From the NCBI GenBank assembly GCA_018266105.1, contig JAFEBA010000026.1:1-64000 (forward strand): a stretch of DNA of 64,000 nucleotides, in the 5' to 3' direction. Positions 61,542 to 64,000 of the stretch are shown piece after piece (positions within the stretch are counted from its first letter, which is position 1; each line of letters opens with the position of its first letter). This stretch comes from a bacterium (GTDB lineage: Bacteria; Vulcanimicrobiota; Xenobia; Xenobiales; JADMJV01). Below the pieces are notes generated by a model. It was not told where the DNA came from, searched no databases, and saw only the letters and a list, made by a program, of their open reading frames with translations. The position numbers and the translations under genes were made by a program.

Positions 61542-64000
61542 CCCGACTGCTCGGGCAAAGGCACCTTGAGGGCGAAAATCGTGCCGCGTCCCACTTCGCT
61601 GTCCACCGTGATCTGGCCCTGATGGCCTTCCAGGATTCGCTTGGTGATGGCGAGTCCCAGTCCGGTGCTCCGTTCGCCACCGGTGGACTTGACGCTGGTG
61701 CGCTGGAAAGGTTGGAACAACTTGTTGAGTTCATTGGCGGGAATACCGGGCCCCTGGTCCTCGACTTCCCAGGCCAGCATGCCGTCTCGGGCCAGCAGTC
61801 GCGCCGAGATCACAGTATGTGGCTGCGAGAACTTGATGGCGTTGGAGAGCAGGTTGGTGAAAGCTTGCTTCATCTTGCTGGAGTCGAGCGGCAGGCTGGC
61901 CGGAATGGGGTCGGTGATCTCACTGTGCAGCGTGATTTCTTTGGCGGTCGCCTGAAAGTTCTGAAGCTGAACGCAGCTTTCGAACAGGGCTCTCGGATCG
62001 GCCGGGGCCAGGTTCAGATGGAGATGGCCGGCTTCGATCTGCGAGACACTGAGCAGGTCCTCGAGCAGGACCTGCATTTCCTTCCCGGTGGAGTGAATGT
62101 TGTTGATCAGCGTTTTGGATTTTTCCGGCAGTTGTCCGGCCAGACCCCGTTCCAGAATGGCGGCATAGCCGGTGATCACGGAGAGGGGATTGCGCAGATC
62201 GTGGGCGGCCATGCCCAGCAGCTCGTTCTTGGTCTGATTGCTCTTGGCGAGTTCGTGGTTGCGCCGACGCAATTCGTCTTGCAGGTTGCGCAGCGCCAGT
62301 TGCAGGCGCACTCGGGCGGCCACTTCTTCAGGATGAAAGGGCTTGCTGATGTAGTCGGTGGCCCCTTCCTTAAGGCCTCGAACCTTGTCGGATGTGTCAC
62401 TCAGTGCCGACAGGAAGATGACCGAGGGGCCGTTGGCCCGGCTGTCCGCCTGTAGACGGCGCAGAGTCTCGAAACCGTCCCAGCCCGGCATCAGCACGTC
62501 CAGTAGCATGACGGCCGGACGCACCACGCGAGCAATTCGCAGAGCCTCTTCGCCGGATTGGGCCACCAGGCAACGGCACTCCAACCCGCCCAGGGCGGCG
62601 TAGAGAATTTTCAGGTTGGTCTGGTTGTCGTCTACCAGTAAGACCACCGGTCGCTGGTCGGGGGACTCCAGATGTCCTTCGATTTCGGGGAGGAGCTGGG
62701 TCAGACCATAGATGTGGAAGTCGGAGACCAGTTTCTGGCACTTTTCCCAAAATTCCGAGAATTCCGGACGCTCTCGCAAGGAACGCACCAGCAGACTCTC
62801 CAGCCAGGCAATGTCGCCGACGTGGGCCGCCCGGGCCAGGTCTTGCAAGCTCTCCTGCGGGGGGACAGCCACAGGCGCGGCTTCGGCCGGGGCTTCCGTC
62901 TCCCGATAGGTATAACGCAGATGAAGCCGGTTGTGAAGAATCTGCAGCACTTGCTCCAGGCGAACGGGCTTATGGAGTTGGGCATCGCACTCTACCCCAG
63001 TGATTTCGTCCTCGCTTCCGCTGACGGCGACAATCACGGCCTTGGTGCCACCTTCCAGAGCACGCATCTTGGCGATGGCTTCAAGCCCGCTCATGCCGGG
63101 CATGATCAGGTCGGTCAATACCACCTGCGGAGCCCACTCGCTGAAGATATCCACCGCTTTCTGACCTTCATCTGCCTCTCGGACTTTGAAGCCCAAAGGC
63201 TTGAGGAAGCTGCAGAGGAGGAAGCGGTTGATGGCCACATCGTCCACCACCAGCACGCGAACCTCGGGTTGGTCAGGGTGAAGCGAGAGAATATTCTCAA
63301 CCGGTCCCAGAGAACTCGAAGCGTCTCCCTCGTAAGTGGGGAGGCGCAGATAAATGCTCCAGAGCAGTCCGTCCGCCTGAGGAGTGGCTTTCAGCCAGCC
63401 GTCCATCAAGGCCGCGTAGTAGCGGCTGATGGCCAGTTCCAGTCCGGTTGAACCCGCGGCGGGGTGAGCGGCATAATGATAAGGGTCAAACAGGGCTTCC
63501 AGTTGGGACTCGGTCTGGCGCGGGCCGCTGTCCAGGATTTCCAGTCTAAGCCCCCCATCCTCGTAGGTTTGGGTAAGCCGAATAAACCCCTGAGGAGCCA
63601 GGCGGGTGCTGGTCAGCACCACGTGGCGGACCAGTTGAGCTACGCGTTCACTGTCGCCCAGCACCTGGCGGGAGCCTTCCAGTTCAAAGGCCAGTTCACG
63701 GCCCTTGGAAGTCACCACAATGCCCAGCTGAGCCTCGAGTTCCCGAAACTGGCTTTGGATTTCAAAGGGTTCGCTCTTGAGTTGAACCTGGCCAGCTTCC
63801 AGGCGTGACATCTCCACCACTTCCGAGATCATCCCCAGAAGGTGAGAGCCGTTTTCCTGGATATGATGCAGGCTGTCCAGCTGAGAGATGGTGGTTTCAG
63901 GGCTGCGTGAAAGGAGTTGACAGAAGCCCAACACGGCGTTCAAGGGGGTGCGCAGTTCGTGGGAGAGTCCGGCCAGATGGGCACTGCGGTTCATCATTTC
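61538..64000 (-). CDS. Hybrid histidine kinase with two kinase modules and two receivers (5' end beyond window)
   Basis: At least 820 residues; the frame is open to the window edge, so more N-terminal sequence is likely. In order: HisKA (H13 in LSHELRTPLN), a degenerate ATPase domain (about 115-220), receiver 1 (about 245-360, Asp296 in LTDLIMPGMSG), a linker, receiver 2 (about 450-565, Asp500 in LLDVLMPGWDGF), a second HisKA (H599 in AAHDLRNPLS) and a full ATPase (FTNLLSNAIKFS, DQGPGIP, STGLGLAI). The second module should be active. Its 3' end overlaps flhA by 4 bp. Confidence 0.9.
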   Translation of the reverse strand, partial: EMMNRSAHLAGLSHELRTPLNAVLGFCQLLSRSPETTISQLDSLHHIQENGSHLLGMISEVVEMSRLEAGQVQLKSEPFEIQSQFRELEAQLGIVVTSKGRELAFELEGSRQVLGDSERVAQLVRHVVLTSTRLAPQGFIRLTQTYEDGGLRLEILDSGPRQTESQLEALFDPYHYAAHPAAGSTGLELAISRYYAALMDGWLKATPQADGLLWSIYLRLPTYEGDASSSLGPVENILSLHPDQPEVRVLVVDDVAINRFLLCSFLKPLGFKVREADEGQKAVDIFSEWAPQVVLTDLIMPGMSGLEAIAKMRALEGGTKAVIVAVSGSEDEITGVECDAQLHKPVRLEQVLQILHNRLHLRYTYRETEAPAEAAPVAVPPQESLQDLARAAHVGDIAWLESLLVRSLRERPEFSEFWEKCQKLVSDFHIYGLTQLLPEIEGHLESPDQRPVVLLVDDNQTNLKILYAALGGLECRCLVAQSGEEALRIARVVRPAVMLLDVLMPGWDGFETLRRLQADSRANGPSVIFLSALSDTSDKVRGLKEGATDYISKPFHPEEVAARVRLQLALRNLQDELRRRNHELAKSNQTKNELLGMAAHDLRNPLSVITGYAAILERGLAGQLPEKSKTLINNIHSTGKEMQVLLEDLLSVSQIEAGHLHLNLAPADPRALFESCVQLQNFQATAKEITLHSEITDPIPASLPLDSSKMKQAFTNLLSNAIKFSQPHTVISARLLARDGMLAWEVEDQGPGIPANELNKLFQPFQRTSVKSTGGERSTGLGLAITKRILEGHQGQITVDSEVGRGTIFALKVPLPEQSG

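Noticed and set aside
1..64000. CRISPR array, insertion sequence, prophage or rRNA operon
   Set aside because: No spaced direct repeats, transposase, phage structural genes or rRNA signatures were seen.

Overview
The window looks like a chromosomal segment of a free-living, diderm-type bacterium with a moderately GC-rich, densely packed genome. Signals for this are many Sec signal peptides and a lipoprotein, pseudopilins with a GspF-type protein, an FlhA/SctV export gate, a diguanylate cyclase and a PilZ protein, and several eukaryotic-type Ser/Thr kinases with FHA domains. Many starts are GTG or TTG and many neighbours overlap by 4 bp (ATGA/GTGA). I cannot place it to phylum from sequence alone; the mix would suit a poorly sampled lineage such as Eremiobacterota/Xenobia-like or Myxococcota-like bacteria, which is inference only. 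I see no rRNA, tRNA, CRISPR array, prophage or insertion sequence.

Layout. 1-3.6 kb: two overlapping Ser/Thr kinase genes (one membrane type cut by the window edge, one FHA type) and a membrane-anchored hydrolase. 3.8-7.4 kb: WYL regulator, GNAT acetyltransferase, PilZ protein and a fused alpha-beta E1 2-oxoacid dehydrogenase. 7.4-10.2 kb: PHB-depolymerase-like esterase, a secreted protein and a second FHA kinase. 10.2-16.2 kb (minus): an operon-like run of membrane kinase, beta-CASP nuclease, PEP-utilising phosphotransferase and M20 peptidase. 16.3-20.7 kb: three overlapping pilin-like genes facing a GAF-GspF fusion. 20.7-25.7 kb: zincin, secreted esterase, a probable selenocysteine thioredoxin and a VIT-VWA-TPR protein. 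25.8-30.6 kb: a DUF3995-TetR-SRPBCC operon with a perfect operator palindrome, hypotheticals, a GDPD with a membrane-hairpin insert and a secreted trypsin-like protease. 31-36.4 kb: polA, an FAD oxidoreductase, GNAT and xth. 36.5-40.7 kb: GAF-GGDEF cyclase, DUF72 and transglutaminase proteins. 41-47.6 kb: sugar metabolism (GH13, neutral-trehalase-like GH37, SMP-30 lactonase, SDR) and a DAO-type oxidoreductase. 47.6-53 kb: ferritin-like protein, GH64 lipoprotein, VOC, site-2-type protease, dodecin, nucleotidyltransferase and an MBL hydrolase. 53-58.3 kb: hydrolase, frameshifted M29 aminopeptidase, two methyltransferases, C11-like peptidase and a glycine-rich membrane protein. 58.4-64 kb: DUF1152, FlhA/SctV and a double-module hybrid histidine kinase.

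The most striking observation is at 22389-22775. A secreted thioredoxin-fold gene is open on both sides of a single in-frame TGA that sits exactly on the first cysteine of the WCxxC active site, giving W-U-G-S-C. This is the expected signature of a selenoprotein. The gene is flanked by two perfect long hairpins, one of which covers its probable ribosome-binding site. A second theme is a scattered set of proteins that pair Gly/Ala-rich membrane hairpins with hydrolase or peptidase domains, in a window that also encodes an orphan FlhA/SctV export gate; a secretion link is speculative.
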